A stretch of DNA of 7,101 nucleotides, from contig JAERML010000064.1 of NCBI GenBank assembly GCA_016844425.1, forward strand, positions 1-7,101, given 5' to 3'. Every line of letters starts with the position of its first letter. The stretch's first letter is position 1. The notes under the pieces were generated by a model that worked only from the letters and a program-made list of their open reading frames with translations, was not told where the DNA came from and ran no database searches. The position numbers were made by a program, and so were the translations under genes. Positions 6,095-7,101 of this stretch are shown piece after piece. Origin of the DNA: Bacteroidota bacterium. Its GTDB lineage: Bacteria > Bacteroidota > UBA10030 > UBA6906.

Positions 6095-7101
6095 TGGCCG
6101 GGTTGGAGTGTTGCGTGGAGGTGGTTGGCTTGCACAGCGAACTTCTTCCCACTCAGGAGATCGACGACCTGTTTCTTTGTCGTATCAATGCGGACTGCTG
6201 CCGCCGCACTGGAATGGTAGTCAGTATTGCCGATAACCGCAACTCGTTTCTTCATCGAGTCGGACAGACGGGCGAACGCAAGGATGTGATCATTGTGATC
6301 ATGCAACATTATAAAGGTCTGGGGATCGGTATCGTTGATCAGTCGTGCATACCTCCTCCTGATTGCGGACACCCTGGCAACCCAGGATGTAAACTGGCCT
6401 TTGTTCAACCAGTCGTACGCGTACTCACTGAACAACGGCAACTTTTCAGATGGCAGGTGCCTGAGTTGGTCGGTTGTAAAGTCGAGCCCGGTGTTGATGG
6501 GGTACTCTTCACCCAGCTCGAATCCCGAGTGCAGAAACGGGATTGCCGGAAGGAAGTTGTTGACCACCCATGACCACTTCGCATACGAGAGACCCCCCCG
6601 GCGGGAGGCAGCACGCGGAGTATTGTGATTCTCCGGCGTTGCAAAAAACGGGATGGGGAATCCCTCCGATGACAGCCTCTTGCACAGTGCCTTCATCCGT
6701 GACGGTTGATGCTCGTCAATCCACACGAACCCGAACACCGCGTTATATCCCTCGTCCCGGCTTTTGCGTGTGATAGAGAAGTTCTCATCCCAGAACGCGA
6801 AATCCGGGTCTACATCACGGGCCGTCTTCACCATTTCTGCCTTCAGTTGCATAGGCAACGCATGCCCCATATCGATCATCACCCCGTCAATCTTGAATTC
6901 TCTTTGGTAGTAGGGTATGATGCCGATGATCCGATCCCAGAGGGGACGGTTCACAAACTGTGGTTGTGTTAGACGTGTGTCATACATCCGTATAGTGTTG
7001 TACCCGATGTAATTGAAGTCAGGATGGGTGTACATGCGGAGATATGTAACGTCGCCCCAAGGTGGCTGGTTGTCGTCCGGAGGCCAGTCGGCAAAGGCAC
7101 C
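6073..7101 (-). CDS. GH13 alpha-amylase superfamily protein, C-terminal part (N-terminus outside the window)
   Basis: The open frame continues to the right edge, giving 342 residues counted from 7101; the N-terminal part with GH13 region I is missing. The sequence follows the second half of a GH13 barrel and then a beta-sandwich (about 255-342, ending [11 protein letters not shown]). [14 protein letters not shown] (70-83) is region II with the expected nucleophile D77. FAFWDENF (101-108) is region III with the acid/base E106. [14 protein letters not shown] (152-165) is region [19 protein letters not shown] (185-201) recalls GlgE-like and maltosyltransferase-like members. Two usually invariant residues differ: the Arg two before the nucleophile is M75, and the transition-state Asp after the region IV His is N160. 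It may therefore be an atypical glucanotransferase or amylase, or a non-catalytic relative. No signal peptide can be judged. It is co-directional with malE and overlaps it by 22 bases. Confidence 0.88.
   Translation of the reverse strand, partial: GAFADWPPDDNQPPWGDVTYLRMYTHPDFNYIGYNTIRMYDTRLTQPQFVNRPLWDRIIGIIPYYQREFKIDGVMIDMGHALPMQLKAEMVKTARDVDPDFAFWDENFSITRKSRDEGYNAVFGFVWIDEHQPSRMKALCKRLSSEGFPIPFFATPENHNTPRAASRRGGLSYAKWSWVVNNFLPAIPFLHSGFELGEEYPINTGLDFTTDQLRHLPSEKLPLFSEYAYDWLNKGQFTSWVARVSAIRRRYARLINDTDPQTFIMLHDHNDHILAFARLSDSMKKRVAVIGNTDYHSSAAAAVRIDTTKKQVVDLLSGKKFAVQANHLHATLQPGQCLVFEY

Overview
All genes found in this window lie on the minus strand, so they read from high to low coordinates. 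They form two adjacent gene groups. The first (about 7101 to 2901) is a maltose/maltodextrin-type carbohydrate unit: the C-terminal part of a GH13 (alpha-amylase superfamily) protein, a MalE-like lipoprotein binding protein, and MalF-like and MalG-like ABC permeases. The second (2560 to 1) is an electron-transfer and acyl-CoA oxidation unit: etfB, etfA and the N-terminal 212 codons of an acyl-CoA dehydrogenase that runs off the left edge.

The binding protein would capture a malto-oligosaccharide outside the cytoplasmic membrane and the two permeases would carry it through. No ATPase (MalK/MsmX type) is encoded here, so it must come from elsewhere. The GH13 protein probably handles the same glucan, but two of the four residues normally invariant in GH13 are changed. 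In the second unit the dehydrogenase would oxidise an acyl-CoA and pass electrons to the EtfAB heterodimer. The tight 4 to 5 base gaps between etfB, etfA and the dehydrogenase indicate one transcript.

The most unusual feature is in the mal intergenic spacers. Both the malE-malF and malF-malG gaps are filled with degenerate short repeats built on GAGT (9-bp periodicity, or a 9+7 = 16-bp compound unit). In the malE-malF gap the repeats turn round into ACTC orientation and form a long, nearly perfect stem-loop a few bases after the malE stop. E. coli carries REP hairpins at the same place in its mal operon, where they protect malE mRNA. A second regulatory candidate is an 18-bp perfect palindrome about 80 bases upstream of etfB.

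The organism is a bacterium. The dehydrogenase N-terminus, the type of ETF pair and the lack of clear Shine-Dalgarno sequences before almost every gene would suit the Bacteroidota/Chlorobi/Ignavibacteria group or a relative. This is inference from protein style, not a proven placement. No RNA genes, CRISPR arrays, insertion sequences or phage genes were seen.
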